47,449 nt of DNA from Phaeodactylibacter luteus (GCF_007993045.1 NZ_VOOR01000043.1:1-47449), one strand, 5' to 3'; positions 8,533 through 18,170 are shown, numbered from the stretch's first letter. The notes: a model not told the origin generated them from the sequence alone. Numbers and translations are program-made.

Positions 8533-9573
8533 ATGAAAGTATTCAGGTGGCTCAACATCATTTGGGCGCTGCTCACGCTGTTGTGCTACCTGTCGCCTTA
8601 CGTCAGCCCGGCCCGTTTCTGGCCGATGGCTTTTTTCAGCCTGCTTTTCCCTGGCCTTTTCGTGGGCCACTTGCTGTTTATAATAACCTGGGCTGCGCTG
8701 CGCCGCTATCAGGTGCTGCTTTCCCTGGGCTGCCTCTTGGCAGGCTGGCCTCATGTCACAGGTTTCGTAGGGCTGAACTTCCCGCCCGGCAGCCCTGAGG
8801 CGAGCATTACGGTCAAGTCTTTCAACGCATACGGCTTCCGGGTCTCCGGGGGCGGGCAGCGTTATGATACAGGCACTTTAGAGCAGGTGTTCCCAGTAAA
8901 TGAGGAGGTTGATGTGCTGTGCTTTCAGGAGTTCCCTGCGCTGAAACAGGACAACCCCTTTGTGCGGCATTTCCAGAAACAAACCGGATTGCCGTACGCA
9001 GCCTACACGCCGGGCGGGGCATTGGCGCTGTTCAGCCGCTACCCCATAAAGCAAGCTCAAACCCACTTTTTCGTAAAGCAGTTCAATGGCTACCAATGGG
9101 CCGACATCGTGCTGCCGGCAGGGCAGACGGTGCGGGTGTTCAACCTCCACCTGCAGTCGAACGGGGTATCTGGCATGGCCGATGAGGTAGCGGCCAACGG
9201 CAACCTGCAGGAGCCACAGACTTGGGCGAACATCAAAGGCATTGCAGGCCGCTTCCGCCGGGCATCGCAGCGCCGGGCCCTTCAGGCAGAGGAAGTGGCG
9301 CAGGCCATACGCCAAAGCCCCTATCCCTCCCTTGTGGCCGGAGACTTCAATGCCCTGCCGCAGTCTTATGCCTACCGTACTGTATCTGCCGGGCTTTCAG
9401 ACGCTTTCCGGGAGGCGGGCACAGGTCTGGGCACCACTTATGGAGGGCGTATCCCTGCACTCCGCATCGATTATGTGCTGCACAGCCGGCATTGGCGGGC
9501 GCTCGGCTTTCAAGTAAAAAAAGAGCATTTGTCTGACCATTACTCTGTAACAGCCCGGCTTCAGTTGGAATAA
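8533..9573 (+). CDS. Endonuclease/exonuclease/phosphatase (EEP) family membrane protein
   Basis: The 346-residue protein starts with three hydrophobic helices (about 5-75), followed by an EEP-fold catalytic domain. Its motifs are the metal-binding Glu in CFQEFPAL, an HLQSN segment, GDFNALPQSYAY, RIDYVLHS and the final LSDHYSV with the catalytic His. EEP enzymes hydrolyse phosphodiester bonds in nucleic acids, inositol phosphates or sphingomyelin; the substrate cannot be read here. The membrane-anchored form following rhomboid genes is common in Bacteroidota. The domain probably faces the periplasm (inference). The ATG at 8533 is 69 bp after the rhomboid stop, so the gene is likely the last of that operon. 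Confidence 0.9.
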   Translation: MKVFRWLNIIWALLTLLCYLSPYVSPARFWPMAFFSLLFPGLFVGHLLFIITWAALRRYQVLLSLGCLLAGWPHVTGFVGLNFPPGSPEASITVKSFNAYGFRVSGGGQRYDTGTLEQVFPVNEEVDVLCFQEFPALKQDNPFVRHFQKQTGLPYAAYTPGGALALFSRYPIKQAQTHFFVKQFNGYQWADIVLPAGQTVRVFNLHLQSNGVSGMADEVAANGNLQEPQTWANIKGIAGRFRRASQRRALQAEEVAQAIRQSPYPSLVAGDFNALPQSYAYRTVSAGLSDAFREAGTGLGTTYGGRIPALRIDYVLHSRHWRALGFQVKKEHLSDHYSVTARLQLE

Positions 9574-9597
9574 CCGCTTCATTATCTTCTGCCCGGC

Positions 9598-9628
9598 TTG
9601 ACATCCGCCGCCGGGCTTCTTATTTTTG
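9598..9628 (+). promoter_or_regulatory. Bacteroidota-type promoter for cysS
   Basis: TTG at 9598-9600 and TATTTTTG at 9621-9628 are spaced by 20 nt, matching the -33/-7 form TTG-N19-21-TAnnTTTG recognised by the Bacteroidota primary sigma factor. The start codon of cysS follows 22 bp later. Confidence 0.65.
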
Positions 9629-9650
9629 CGCGATCAAAAATCATCCCTGA

Positions 9651-11153
9651 ATGGAAAATACGCTTAAGATTTACAACAGCCTGACCCGCGAAAAAGAAAG
9701 TTTTACGCCCCTCACAGAGGGGTACGTCGGCATGTACGTTTGCGGGCCTACCGTGTACAGCGATGTCCATTTGGGGAACTGCCGCACTTTTACCAGCTTC
9801 GACGTCATCTACCGCTACCTGATGTACTTGGGGTATAAGGTGCGCTATGTGCGCAATATCACGGATGTAGGCCACCTGGAAGGGGATGCAGATACCAATG
9901 CGGAGGATAAAATTTCCAAAAAAGCCCGGCTCGAAGCGCTTGAGCCCATGGAGATCGCACAAAAGTATGCTAATGGCTTCCACGATATGATGCGGGTTTT
10001 CAATACACTACCGCCGAGCATCGAGCCTCGTGCTACCGGGCATATACCGGAGCAGATCAAAATGGTGCAAGACATCCTGGACAACGGCTTCGCCTACGTA
10101 GCCAATGGGTCGGTCTATTTCGATACCCTGAAATTTATAGAGGAGACCAAAGCCTACGGGCAGCTGTCTGGCAGAAAGGTCGAAGATCTCCTCTCAGAAT
10201 CCCGCGACAACCTCAAGAATCAGGGCGAGAAGCGCCACCCTGCCGACTTTGCAATATGGATGAAAGCGGCTCCCGAGCACCTAATGCGGTGGTCGTCGCC
10301 TTGGTCGGAAGGCTTCCCCGGATGGCATTTAGAGTGCTCTGCTATGAGCACCAAATACCTGGGCGAAACCTTTGACATACACGGCGGGGGGAACGACCTA
10401 AAATTCCCCCACCACGAAAATGAGATTGCCCAGAATATGGGGTCCTGCAACTGCAGTGGCGCCCGCTATTGGATGCACACCAACATGCTGCTGATGAACG
10501 GCCGTAAAATGTCCAAGAGCGATGGCAATACCATTACGCCCACACAACTGTTTACTGGCGATAGCCCGCACGTTTCCAAAGGCTACAGCCCTATGGTCGT
10601 AAAGTTTTTCATGCTGCAGTCTCATTACCGCAGTACGCTCGACCTGACAGACGAAGCCCTGCAAGCTGCAGAAAAGGGTTACAAACGCCTCATGGAGGGC
10701 AATAAGCTGCTACAGCAAATGGCTCATCCTGGCAACGGCAGCCCTGCTGCACTCGATGAAGAGGTCAAGGCCTTGATTGCACAGGTACATGCTGAAATGA
10801 ACGACGACTTCAACACGCCCAAAGCGCTTGCCGTCTTGTTTGAGGCCGTGACCAAAATCAATAGCCTGAATGCTGGACACCTGAGCCTGAACGACTTGGC
10901 GCCTGCTACGCTGGCACAGCTCAAAGAGACCTTCAGCCACTTCATCTACGACGTCTTTGCACTGACCGACGAGGAAGGGGCAGGCGAGGGCGCCGGCCCA
11001 ATCGATAGCCTGATGGACCTGATCATCGATATCCGTCAGGAAGCCCGCGCCAACAAAGACTGGGGCACCTCTGATAAAATCAGGGATGCCCTTCAGGCGG
11101 CAGGCATCGTCCTCAAAGACAGCAAGGAGGGCACATCTTGGGCGAAAGCCTGA
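9651..11153 (+). CDS. cysS: Cysteine--tRNA ligase
   Basis: A 500-residue class I aminoacyl-tRNA synthetase charging tRNA-Cys. Visible signatures are [19 protein letters not shown] (Zn ligand Cys31 and the HIGH-equivalent HLGN at 40-43), WHLECSAMS with a second Zn Cys, [17 protein letters not shown] with Zn-binding His, and KMSKSDGNT near residue 286. The C-terminal helical domain ends with [20 protein letters not shown], the usual cysS ending. Length fits the family. It has its own promoter at 9598 and an intrinsic terminator at 11191, so it is monocistronic. Confidence 0.98.
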   Translation: MENTLKIYNSLTREKESFTPLTEGYVGMYVCGPTVYSDVHLGNCRTFTSFDVIYRYLMYLGYKVRYVRNITDVGHLEGDADTNAEDKISKKARLEALEPMEIAQKYANGFHDMMRVFNTLPPSIEPRATGHIPEQIKMVQDILDNGFAYVANGSVYFDTLKFIEETKAYGQLSGRKVEDLLSESRDNLKNQGEKRHPADFAIWMKAAPEHLMRWSSPWSEGFPGWHLECSAMSTKYLGETFDIHGGGNDLKFPHHENEIAQNMGSCNCSGARYWMHTNMLLMNGRKMSKSDGNTITPTQLFTGDSPHVSKGYSPMVVKFFMLQSHYRSTLDLTDEALQAAEKGYKRLMEGNKLLQQMAHPGNGSPAALDEEVKALIAQVHAEMNDDFNTPKALAVLFEAVTKINSLNAGHLSLNDLAPATLAQLKETFSHFIYDVFALTDEEGAGEGAGPIDSLMDLIIDIRQEARANKDWGTSDKIRDALQAAGIVLKDSKEGTSWAKA

Positions 11154-11190
11154 TAAGAAGAGAAGGGCTGCAGAGCCCCCGGCAAGGGAG

Positions 11191-11228
11191 AGGGCTTTTA
11201 GTGCCGCTTGCACTGAAAGCCCTTTTTT
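11191..11228 (+). terminator. Intrinsic terminator of cysS
   Basis: A 14-bp stem, AGGGCTTTTAGTGC pairing with GCACTGAAAGCCCT with one G-U, has a 5-nt loop and is followed by a run of seven T. It lies 38 bp after the cysS stop. Confidence 0.85.
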
Positions 11229-11302
11229 TGGTGCGCTATGCCTGGCGCATCACTTCAAAGCCCCCTTTAATATTGCTCAAATTTGTTTGAACTTAAGACT
11301 TA

Positions 11303-11494
11303 GCGCGTGTTGGGATTTTGGTCTTCTAGTCGGAAACTAGCAATTTTTTGATCAAACGAGACCCGAAAACTGGAGTTTAGCCAAGTCCCGCTTTTGATGC
11401 ACAAAAGCGGGAAGGGTTTTCGGGGCGAAGTATAAGCAAAAAAATGTCCCGCTGTCTAGCGGGACAGACCGATTACTAAAGTCCCAACACGCTC
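11303..11494. mobile_element. MITE-like element, 192 bp, TTA target duplication
   Basis: The two ends are inverted repeats matching at 17 of the first 20 positions (left GCGCGTGTTGGGATTTTGGT, right GAGCGTGTTGGGACTTTAGT on the minus strand). They are flanked by direct TTA repeats at 11300-11302 and 11495-11497. No ORF is inside. Two internal hairpins are visible: CCCGCTTTT/AAAAGCGGG and GTCCCGCT/AGCGGGAC. TTA duplications with such ends recall IS5-family (IS1031-like) elements, so this is probably a non-autonomous derivative mobilised in trans; that assignment is inference. A diverged copy lies at 36259-36447 in the opposite orientation. Confidence 0.7.
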
Positions 11495-11570
11495 TTAATC
11501 CGGTCTAGTCGCACTAGGGCTCCGGTGGACACCAACCGTAATGCCGCAAACTTCAGTGCCATGATGATGC

Positions 11571-11638
11571 CGGCCTAGCGCTGCGGAGGGGTGGGAAGCC
11601 CGAAGAGCATAAACGCCTGCGGCATTTTGGTTTACGCC
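11571..11638. repeat. Dispersed intergenic repeat, copy 2 (rearranged fragment)
   Basis: It contains GGCCTAGCGCTGCGGAGGGG in minus orientation, followed directly by the tail GCATAAACGCCTGCGGCATT and TTTGGTTTACGCC in plus orientation. This copy is shortened and internally rearranged relative to copies 1 and 8. Confidence 0.65.
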
Positions 11639-11698
11639 ACTCCCTGACCGACCTGCTTGCGGTGTTTTGAAAATCACTGTTGCCGTCCCAATGGCATT

Positions 11699-13126
11699 CT
11701 ACCTGTGCCCCGCAGGGGGTTGCTGCCCGGTAGCCTGAAGCGGGCGGTAGGGGCCAGGTGGCAAGGGGAAGTAACGTGGGCTCAGTGCGCTGTCGGGGTA
11801 AGTTTGGAAAGGCGTAACGAAGCGGTGGCCGTCCTGCAGGCTATTCTCAAAAGGTGCCAGGTCGGGGTGTACGAGCAAGGTTTTGGCTTCCCCCATGCGC
11901 ACCTTGGAGATGATGAGGCTTTCATAAGGCATGCCCCAGCTCATGAGGAGGGTGTCCATAGGGGCCTGCCCCTCCTTCAAATAAAACCGGCTGCCGCCCT
12001 CCTGTGCTTGCAGCTGCCGTTCGATCCATTGCCAACGCTCCCGGAACGGCTCGTGGTGAGCGCCGATCAGGAACAGCCGCAGGGCAATGAGCAGGCCGAG
12101 CCCCCAGAGCAGGCGCTTTTCTGGTATTGCGGGGGCTACATCAAAGAGGAAAGGGACGCCTGTGAAAATAGCCAGTGCCATATAGTTGACCTCTACGTAA
12201 AACCGGTGCTCCGACTCCGGGGAGCCGATGTGGAGCAGGAGGAGGTAGCCTAGACAGCTCACCCAGACGAGCAGCAGCTTGAGCCATTTTTTGCGGTAAG
12301 CATAAAAAATGGTGACTATGCCGAGCAACAGTGGGAAGCCCCACCAAATGGTAAAGGCGTGCTGCAGGAATTTGCTGTGTGCTGGCAAGCTGAGGTAATT
12401 GGGGAAGAGGGCCACGAGGTTGTCGGAGAAAGAGCTGTACTTGGCCGCATCGTACCAGTTGGCCGAAAGCCAGCTTTTGGCACCCAGCACCGCCGCCATG
12501 CCGCCAGCCAAGAGCAGGTAAGCCTGCCCTATGATGGCCCGCCCAAAGTGGAGCGCAAAAAATGCCCAAAGGAAATAGAAAGACAAAAAAATCAAGGGGT
12601 GGTAATAAGCCAGGGCGACCACTCCCAAGGCGCTCACCCCCCACATCCAGGGCTTCTCCTGTACCGGGAACCGGAGCCAATAGGCAAAGAAGGCCAAGGC
12701 TGCGCCCAGCCCCTGCTGCTGCTCTGAGGTGGCCCAGTAGAAGGCATCATAGACGACGAGGGTGTACAGCAGCACAATCGCCCAGCCGAGCAGGTCGTTG
12801 CGCAGCACTTTTACCGTAAGGGCGTAAAAGCCCAGGTAAAGCAGGGGGAAGGAAGCGGAGTACAACATGGAAACGACGGGCAGGGGCGCCCCGGCCCGGA
12901 TAGCGCCCAGCGGGAGCAGCTGTACCAGCGCTGAGCCAAAACGGTTGACCATGACCTGCAGGCTGCCTTCATTAGCCATGAGGAAAGTCTGAAAAGCAAT
13001 ATCCAATATCCAGGTGCGCTCCCTGTAGAACAGCAGGGCCAGGGCGAGCAGGCCAAGCATGAAAGCATAGCCGAGCCGCCGGAAGGCAGGGGAGGCAAAC
13101 TGATAAACGGGGCGTGGGTGTGTCAT
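11699..13126 (-). CDS. Polytopic integral membrane protein, glycosyltransferase C-like (unknown)
   Basis: A 475-residue protein with about ten to twelve hydrophobic helices up to residue 360, then a soluble C-terminal part of about 110 residues. The layout (many helices, aromatic-rich loops such as ATSEQQQGLG after helix 4) resembles GT-C-fold glycosyltransferases or O-antigen/exopolysaccharide membrane proteins, but I do not see a decisive catalytic motif. It is best called a conserved membrane protein with possible transfer of lipid-linked sugars. A CAAAGGTA box (TACCTTTG on its strand) lies at 13131-13138, only a few bases before the ATG, without a clear -33 partner. It is divergent from the SLC12 cotransporter gene and has no near partner downstream. 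Confidence 0.6.
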   Translation of the reverse strand: MTHPRPVYQFASPAFRRLGYAFMLGLLALALLFYRERTWILDIAFQTFLMANEGSLQVMVNRFGSALVQLLPLGAIRAGAPLPVVSMLYSASFPLLYLGFYALTVKVLRNDLLGWAIVLLYTLVVYDAFYWATSEQQQGLGAALAFFAYWLRFPVQEKPWMWGVSALGVVALAYYHPLIFLSFYFLWAFFALHFGRAIIGQAYLLLAGGMAAVLGAKSWLSANWYDAAKYSSFSDNLVALFPNYLSLPAHSKFLQHAFTIWWGFPLLLGIVTIFYAYRKKWLKLLLVWVSCLGYLLLLHIGSPESEHRFYVEVNYMALAIFTGVPFLFDVAPAIPEKRLLWGLGLLIALRLFLIGAHHEPFRERWQWIERQLQAQEGGSRFYLKEGQAPMDTLLMSWGMPYESLIISKVRMGEAKTLLVHPDLAPFENSLQDGHRFVTPFQTYPDSALSPRYFPLPPGPYRPLQATGQQPPAGHR

Positions 13127-13245
13127 AGCACAAAGGTATCGCCTTTATCTGATTTCCCATTGCACAGCAAGGGTTATCGTGGGCTGGAAAAGGGGCAGGC
13201 TTGCATAAGGCTGCAGGAAAAGCGACTGCCCAGAAGGCGCCCCTC

Positions 13246-13276
13246 TTGGCAGGGCGCTTCAACTTCCCTATCTTGC
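13246..13276 (+). promoter_or_regulatory. Probable promoter of the SLC12-type cotransporter gene
   Basis: TTG (13246-13248) and TATCTTGC (13269-13276) are spaced by 20 nt. The -7 box has one mismatch to TAnnTTTG. It lies 23 bp before the chosen ATG at 13300 and supports that start over the longer frame beginning at 13201. Confidence 0.45.
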
Positions 13277-13299
13277 CCGGGCTAGCAAACACCATCCGT

Positions 13300-15705
13300 A
13301 TGAGCAATTCTGCCCGCAAGTTCGGCACAGCCCCTGTTTTCTTCACCGCCATATCTACTATCCTTGGCGCTGTGATGTTCCTGCGCTTTGGTTTCGCCGT
13401 AGGGCAGGTGGGGCTGTTGGGCACCATACTGATCATAATGATCGGGCATGCCGTGACCATACCCACAGCTATGGCCATAGCTGAAATTGCGACCAACCAG
13501 AAAGTAGAAGGCGGAGGCGAGTATTACATCATATCCCGCTCCTTTGGCCTTGTTATCGGTTCTTCTATCGGCATAGCCCTCTATTTCTCCCAGGCCATCA
13601 GCGTAGCCTTCTACATCATTGCCTTTGCAGAAGCCTTCACGCCTCTGCTCGATTTCCTGCAGGCCAATTATACCTTCCATCCTGCTGTAGCCTGGCTGTT
13701 GGAGCAAAAACAGACGGTGAGTATCCCCGCGCTCATCTTGCTGACCGTCATTGTGCTGGCCAAAGGGGCCGACCTTGGCGTCAAGACGCTCTACTTTGTT
13801 GTCGCCACCCTTTTTATCGCTCTTATTGCCTTTTTTGCCGGGCAGACAGAATACGGGCGGACGCACAGCCTCGACCCCTTCGCCAATATCCAAAACGTGC
13901 AGGAGGAAGCGCGTGCTGCGGGAACAGGTGCCCTGCCCGATACGGTGGCCCGCTTTGGGCAGCCTGCCGCAGATGAGGCCGCGCCCAGCTCGAACCCCAA
14001 TATCGAAGAACTGCGGCCGGCGCCGCCCGCAACGGCTGCCGGAGGGGCTGCCCTGCCTATTGCCGCCCTGAGCTTCTTCAGCGTATTTGCCATCATTTTC
14101 CCCGCTTTCACCGGCATGACGGCCGGGGTAGGTCTATCGGGGGATTTGAAAAACCCGGGCAAATCTATACCATTGGGCACCTTGGCCGGCACCCTGACCG
14201 GCATGATTGTCTACTTGTTCATTGCTTATAAGCTGGCTTCCTCTGCCAGCCCGGAAGACTTGGCTGACACTAGCCGGCTCGTTATGGGCGAGATTGCCTG
14301 GCAAGGATGGTGGCTCATTCCGGTTGGGCTGGCCGCAGCGACCATCTCTTCTGCTATCGGCTCCATCCTCGTGGCACCCCGTACCTTGCAGGCCATTGCC
14401 CGCGATCAGCTCATCCCTTCCCGGGTGGTCAACTATTGGCTGTCTAGGGGGCGGGGGAAGAACGACGAGCCCTTCAACGCCACCGTGGTCACGGTGGGGC
14501 TGGCATTTGTATTTATCATGATGGGCGGGCTAGACGCTGTTGCGGAAATCATCTCTATGTTTTTCATGGTCACCTACGGCTCGCTCTGCCTCATTTCCTT
14601 CCTGCAGCACTTTGCCGCCGATCCTTCCTACCGCCCCACGTTCCGATCGAGGTGGTACATTTCCCTTTTTGGCGCTATCGCCTGTTTCGGGCTTATGTTC
14701 TTTATGAACGCCGGCTACGCCATCATGGCGCTGCTGTTTATGGTCGGTATCTACGTGCTCGTCAGCCGCTTCAACCCGGACAAGAAGAACATTGCCATCA
14801 TTTTCCAAGGGGTGATTTTCCAGATCAGCCGGCAGCTGCAGGTCTTCCTCCAAAAAGCAGATAAAGAACAGACAGGCAGCTGGCGCCCTTCTGCGGTCTG
14901 CATTTCGGAGCACTCCTTCGACCGCCTGGCTGCGTTTGATATGCTGCGCTGGATCGCACAGCGCTACGGCTTCGGCACTTATATACACAAAATCAATGGC
15001 TACCTTTCCCGCTCGACTTATCAGGAGGCGACAGCCTCCAAAGACCGCCTCATCAAAATGGCAGAAGCCAGCCATTCCAATATCTACATTGATACCCTCA
15101 TCAGCCCCTCTTACACCTCTGCCGTAGCGCAGGTCATTCAGCTGCCCGGCATATCCGGCACGGAGAACAACCTCCTGCTCGTGGAGTTCAGCAAAATGCA
15201 GCCGCAAAACCTGGAGGATATTGTCGATAACTTCAAGCTGATCAAATCGGTAGATTTTGACCTGGCGATATTGGGCAGCACCGAGCGGGGCTACGGGCTC
15301 AAACAGAGCATACATATTTGGATTACTTCCAATGACTATGAGAACGCCAACCTGATGATCCTTCTGGGGTATATCATCCTCGGCCACCGAGAATGGGGCC
15401 AAGGGTATATCAAGATCTTCGCCATCTACCCCGAAGATACCTGCGACTTAGAGCGGAACCGCCTCTTCAGCTTGATAGAGGCCGGCCAGCTGCCCATCTC
15501 GCAGCACAATATCGAGGTCATCCCCCGCAAGCAAGACATCGACCCTACCTCCATCATCTGCGAGAAATCTAAGGATGCAGACCTGACGATAGTCGGGTTC
15601 AGAGACGGGCCCCTCAAGCATCAGGGGGCAGCGCTCTTCAAAGGGTATGAAGGGATTGGCAATACCCTCTTCGTGAATGCTGCTGCGCAGATCCGCATCA
15701 AATAA
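13300..15705 (+). CDS. Cation-chloride cotransporter-like APC-superfamily permease (SLC12 type)
   Basis: The 801-residue protein has an N-terminal transport domain (about 1-500) starting TAPVFFTAISTILGAVMFLR, which matches the first helix of Na-K-Cl/K-Cl cotransporter homologues. It also contains GGGEYYIISRSFGL and FTGMTAGVGLSGDLKNPGKS, the conserved core of the amino acid/polyamine/organocation superfamily. A Pro/Ala-rich loop with many acidic residues (about 195-245) interrupts the transport domain. The cytoplasmic C-terminus of about 290 residues resembles the SLC12 regulatory domain, ending DADLTIVGFRDGPLKHQG. Likely role: coupled movement of cations and chloride for ion or volume balance; the ion set cannot be read from sequence. 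Monocistronic, with a promoter at 13246. Confidence 0.85.
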   Translation: MSNSARKFGTAPVFFTAISTILGAVMFLRFGFAVGQVGLLGTILIIMIGHAVTIPTAMAIAEIATNQKVEGGGEYYIISRSFGLVIGSSIGIALYFSQAISVAFYIIAFAEAFTPLLDFLQANYTFHPAVAWLLEQKQTVSIPALILLTVIVLAKGADLGVKTLYFVVATLFIALIAFFAGQTEYGRTHSLDPFANIQNVQEEARAAGTGALPDTVARFGQPAADEAAPSSNPNIEELRPAPPATAAGGAALPIAALSFFSVFAIIFPAFTGMTAGVGLSGDLKNPGKSIPLGTLAGTLTGMIVYLFIAYKLASSASPEDLADTSRLVMGEIAWQGWWLIPVGLAAATISSAIGSILVAPRTLQAIARDQLIPSRVVNYWLSRGRGKNDEPFNATVVTVGLAFVFIMMGGLDAVAEIISMFFMVTYGSLCLISFLQHFAADPSYRPTFRSRWYISLFGAIACFGLMFFMNAGYAIMALLFMVGIYVLVSRFNPDKKNIAIIFQGVIFQISRQLQVFLQKADKEQTGSWRPSAVCISEHSFDRLAAFDMLRWIAQRYGFGTYIHKINGYLSRSTYQEATASKDRLIKMAEASHSNIYIDTLISPSYTSAVAQVIQLPGISGTENNLLLVEFSKMQPQNLEDIVDNFKLIKSVDFDLAILGSTERGYGLKQSIHIWITSNDYENANLMILLGYIILGHREWGQGYIKIFAIYPEDTCDLERNRLFSLIEAGQLPISQHNIEVIPRKQDIDPTSIICEKSKDADLTIVGFRDGPLKHQGAALFKGYEGIGNTLFVNAAAQIRIK

Positions 15706-15730
15706 GGTGGGGCAAAGCGCCGCAGGTTGA

Positions 15731-15856
15731 TGGGCTTGGCCATGGCATCGGGCTAGCGATGCGCAGGGGTGGCCAGCCCGTTAGGGCCGAGCGGGTAGCG
15801 AGCCCCGGAGCGTAGCGCCCCCTGCCGCCGGGCAGGGGGAGCCCCCAAGAAAACAC
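15731..15856 (-). repeat. Dispersed intergenic repeat, copy 3
   Basis: Minus orientation: GGGCTAGCGATGCGCAGGGG, TGGCCAGCCCGTTAGGGCC, GAGCCCCGGAGCGTAGCGCC, then the GC stem CCTGCCGCCGGGCAGGGGG. It starts about 25 bp after the cotransporter stop. The rest of the gap to hemA (15857-16230) holds a small hairpin (CAACACCC at 15938 with GGGTGTTG at 15961) and the palindrome TGACAATTGTCA (16145-16156), but no gene. Confidence 0.85.
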
Positions 15857-16233
15857 CACGCTTTGGCCTGGTGCGAACATGCACAGCATACGCCCTCCTC
15901 TCCTCCTCAACAGGATCCGCACACATCGGCAAGGGCCCAACACCCCTCAACAAAAAGGAAGGGTGTTGAGCAATATGACAAAAGCCTGACAACGGAAAAA
16001 ATCCAGACAGTGTATTTATTCCGGAGTTAAAAGCAGGCGCTCCAACTCCCGGGAATCAAGGGCTGGCAAGGCGTACAGCCTGGTTCAACCGAAAAGCTCA
16101 CCTACGCAAGGATTGTCATTTTTGCGTAAGCTGTTCAGGGTCAGTGACAATTGTCATACCTGCGTTTTTGTGCTCCCGGTAGTTTTGTTGAACCTTGTTG
16201 CAGTTCCGTGACATTAAACCCGGCACCGCAATC

Positions 16234-16241
16234 TATTTTTG
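16234..16241 (+). promoter_or_regulatory. Candidate -7 box of hemA
   Basis: TATTTTTG fits TAnnTTTG exactly and lies 24 bp before the hemA ATG, but no TTG stands at the expected distance upstream. The palindrome TGACAATTGTCA at 16145-16156 lies about 80 bp further up and could be a regulator site, without further support. Confidence 0.4.
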
Positions 16242-16265
16242 TAACCGAACACTGAATTAGGCTGT

Positions 16266-17498
16266 ATGCTGGCGAATTATAACATCCTCACTGTTACTCA
16301 CAAGAAGACCAACCTGAAGGAAATCGGCGATTTCGTGCTGAAAGCGCCCGATCAGGAGGCTGTGCGCCTACAGCTCGAAGCCCTCAAGCAGCAGTTCCAC
16401 ATCAAGGAGCTGCTGTACCTGCCGACCTGCAACCGGGTCATGTACTTTTTTACTACATCCGAAGAGGTGGACGAGCGCTTCATCTCTCACTTCTTTCAGC
16501 GGGTCAACCCGGATATGCCGCTGGACATCCTCAACAGCCTGGACGAGACGGTCTACCACTATCAGGGGCAAGACGCCCTGTCGCACCTGTTTGATGTGGC
16601 TGCTTCTATCGACTCGCTGGTCATTGGCGAGCGGCAGATCTTGAGGCAGCTGCGCGAAGCTTACGAACAATCGCAGGAGCAGGGCCTGACCGGCGAGTAC
16701 ATCCGCCTCGCTTTTCAGCAGGCCGTAGTAGCGGCTAAAGCGGTTTACAACAAGACGCGCATAGGCGATAAGCCGGTATCTGTCGTCTCTCTTGCTTTTC
16801 AGCAAATGCTGCGGGCGCATGTCCATAAGGACGGCCGCGTCCTGCTCGTAGGTGCGGGGCAGACCAATCAGTTGGTTGGGAAGTTCTTGTCCAAGTATGG
16901 CTTTTCCAATGTGACGGTCTTCAACCGTTCTGTCGGAAAGGCGGAGCAGCTGGCTGCTACCCTTGGCGGCAAGGCTTTGCCGCTCGCTGACATCCGGGAG
17001 TACCGGGAAGGCTTCGACTGCCTGGTGGTCTGCACTGGAGCTACGGAGCCGGTCATTACCAATGAGGTCTACAGCTCTTTGCTCAATGGCGAGGCTGGGC
17101 ACAAGGTGGTCATCGACCTTTCTATCCCCAATAACGTAGACGAGGCCACCGTGGCAGCCTTTGATTTTGAGTACATCGAAATTGAGGGGCTGCGCAACCT
17201 GGCCAAACAGAACCTTGCCTTCCGTGAGCGCGAGATCGAAAGGGCCCACAAAGTTATTGCCGATTTTCTAGCGGAAATGCCGGCTTTGCTGCAGCAGCGG
17301 CAGATAGAGCTGGCTATGCGCACCGTGCCGGTAGAGATCAAGGCCGTCAAAGACCGGGCGCTGAACGAAGTTTTCCACAAAGAAGTAGCACTCCTAGATG
17401 AGCCGACCAAGGCACTGATGGAGAAGATGCTCGCTTATATGGAGAAGAAGTGCATTGGCATCCCCATGAAAGCTGCCCGGGAAGCAGTGCTCCGCTAA
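16266..17498 (+). CDS. hemA: Glutamyl-tRNA reductase
   Basis: The 410-residue enzyme makes glutamate-1-semialdehyde from glutamyl-tRNA with NADPH, the first committed step of C5-route tetrapyrrole synthesis. The catalytic Cys55 lies in YLPTCNRVMYFF. The helix after SLVIGERQILRQLREAYEQS is characteristic, and the NADPH-binding loop is VLLVGAGQTNQLVGKFL. The C-terminal dimerisation helix spans about 305-410. The length is near the family norm. No other heme gene is adjacent. The next gene, 104 bp on, is an unrelated conserved hypothetical. Confidence 0.97.
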   Translation: MLANYNILTVTHKKTNLKEIGDFVLKAPDQEAVRLQLEALKQQFHIKELLYLPTCNRVMYFFTTSEEVDERFISHFFQRVNPDMPLDILNSLDETVYHYQGQDALSHLFDVAASIDSLVIGERQILRQLREAYEQSQEQGLTGEYIRLAFQQAVVAAKAVYNKTRIGDKPVSVVSLAFQQMLRAHVHKDGRVLLVGAGQTNQLVGKFLSKYGFSNVTVFNRSVGKAEQLAATLGGKALPLADIREYREGFDCLVVCTGATEPVITNEVYSSLLNGEAGHKVVIDLSIPNNVDEATVAAFDFEYIEIEGLRNLAKQNLAFREREIERAHKVIADFLAEMPALLQQRQIELAMRTVPVEIKAVKDRALNEVFHKEVALLDEPTKALMEKMLAYMEKKCIGIPMKAAREAVLR

Positions 17499-17602
17499 CT
17501 TGCCTTTTGTAGCCCCGTACTTTTACAGTTGTGCTAAATTCACACGCCTGCTTTGCCCTAAAAGTCAGGCATACTTTCTATTTTATGCTCAAAACCTAAC
17601 CA

Positions 17603-18148
17603 ATGGAAATTGAGCTTCACAACCTTAAACGGAAAGTCAGGCAGTACGAAGAAGTGCTGCAGAACACCCTCAACTACCGGGAACAATGGCAGAGCGAGAC
17701 GCGAGGGCAGATCAAGGATACCTTGCAGCACATGATCGACGCTACGGGCCTGCCCGCCCGTATCGAGCTGCACCAGGATATTGAAAACCTGGAAGCGGTA
17801 GTGCTGACGCTGGGGCAGGCCAAAAGCGGCATGTTTCAGCGTGTGAGCGAGGATATACAGCGCCACCTGATCAAGCATAATGGCTCGCTCGTGTACCAGC
17901 AGCTGTTCAATGGTAAGATTATCGTCTTGCTCAATTACCCCTTCATCGAAAACTACGGCAAGCCCAGCCCGCCCAAGACCATCGCGATCTACCGCCCGGA
18001 GGAGCTGCGCGAGCCCTACTTTGTGCGCCACATGGAGGAATTTGTACAGGAGGTTGCCAACTGGGAAGACTACGACGATGACGAGCCCAATAAGCGTATC
18101 GGGTTTCAGCTCAACTTTGGTGCCAATGGGGGAGAAACGCCGGAATAG
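17603..18148 (+). CDS. Conserved Bacteroidota hypothetical protein
   Basis: A 181-residue soluble protein without signal peptide or membrane helix. It opens with a basic amphipathic helix (MEIELHNLKRKVRQYEEVLQ), continues with a mixed alpha/beta core (LVYQQLFNGKIIVLLNYPFI) and a Pro-rich GKPSPPKTIAIYRPEEL turn, and ends in an acidic tail (VANWEDYDDDEPNKR). Similar proteins of this length occur in other Bacteroidota without assigned function. It follows hemA on the same strand with a 104-bp gap; no clear promoter or terminator separates them, so co-transcription is possible. I cannot name a biochemical role. Confidence 0.7.
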   Translation: MEIELHNLKRKVRQYEEVLQNTLNYREQWQSETRGQIKDTLQHMIDATGLPARIELHQDIENLEAVVLTLGQAKSGMFQRVSEDIQRHLIKHNGSLVYQQLFNGKIIVLLNYPFIENYGKPSPPKTIAIYRPEELREPYFVRHMEEFVQEVANWEDYDDDEPNKRIGFQLNFGANGGETPE

Positions 18149-18170
18149 CTGCCCTCCCCTGCACGTGTGA

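Noticed and set aside
15938-15968. Terminator after the SLC12-type gene
   Set aside because: An 8-bp stem with a 15-nt loop, no T-run and more than 200 bp from the stop codon.
16145-16156. TGACAATTGTCA as operator of hemA
   Set aside because: A single 12-bp palindrome without a second copy or an adjacent regulator gene is too weak to call a site.
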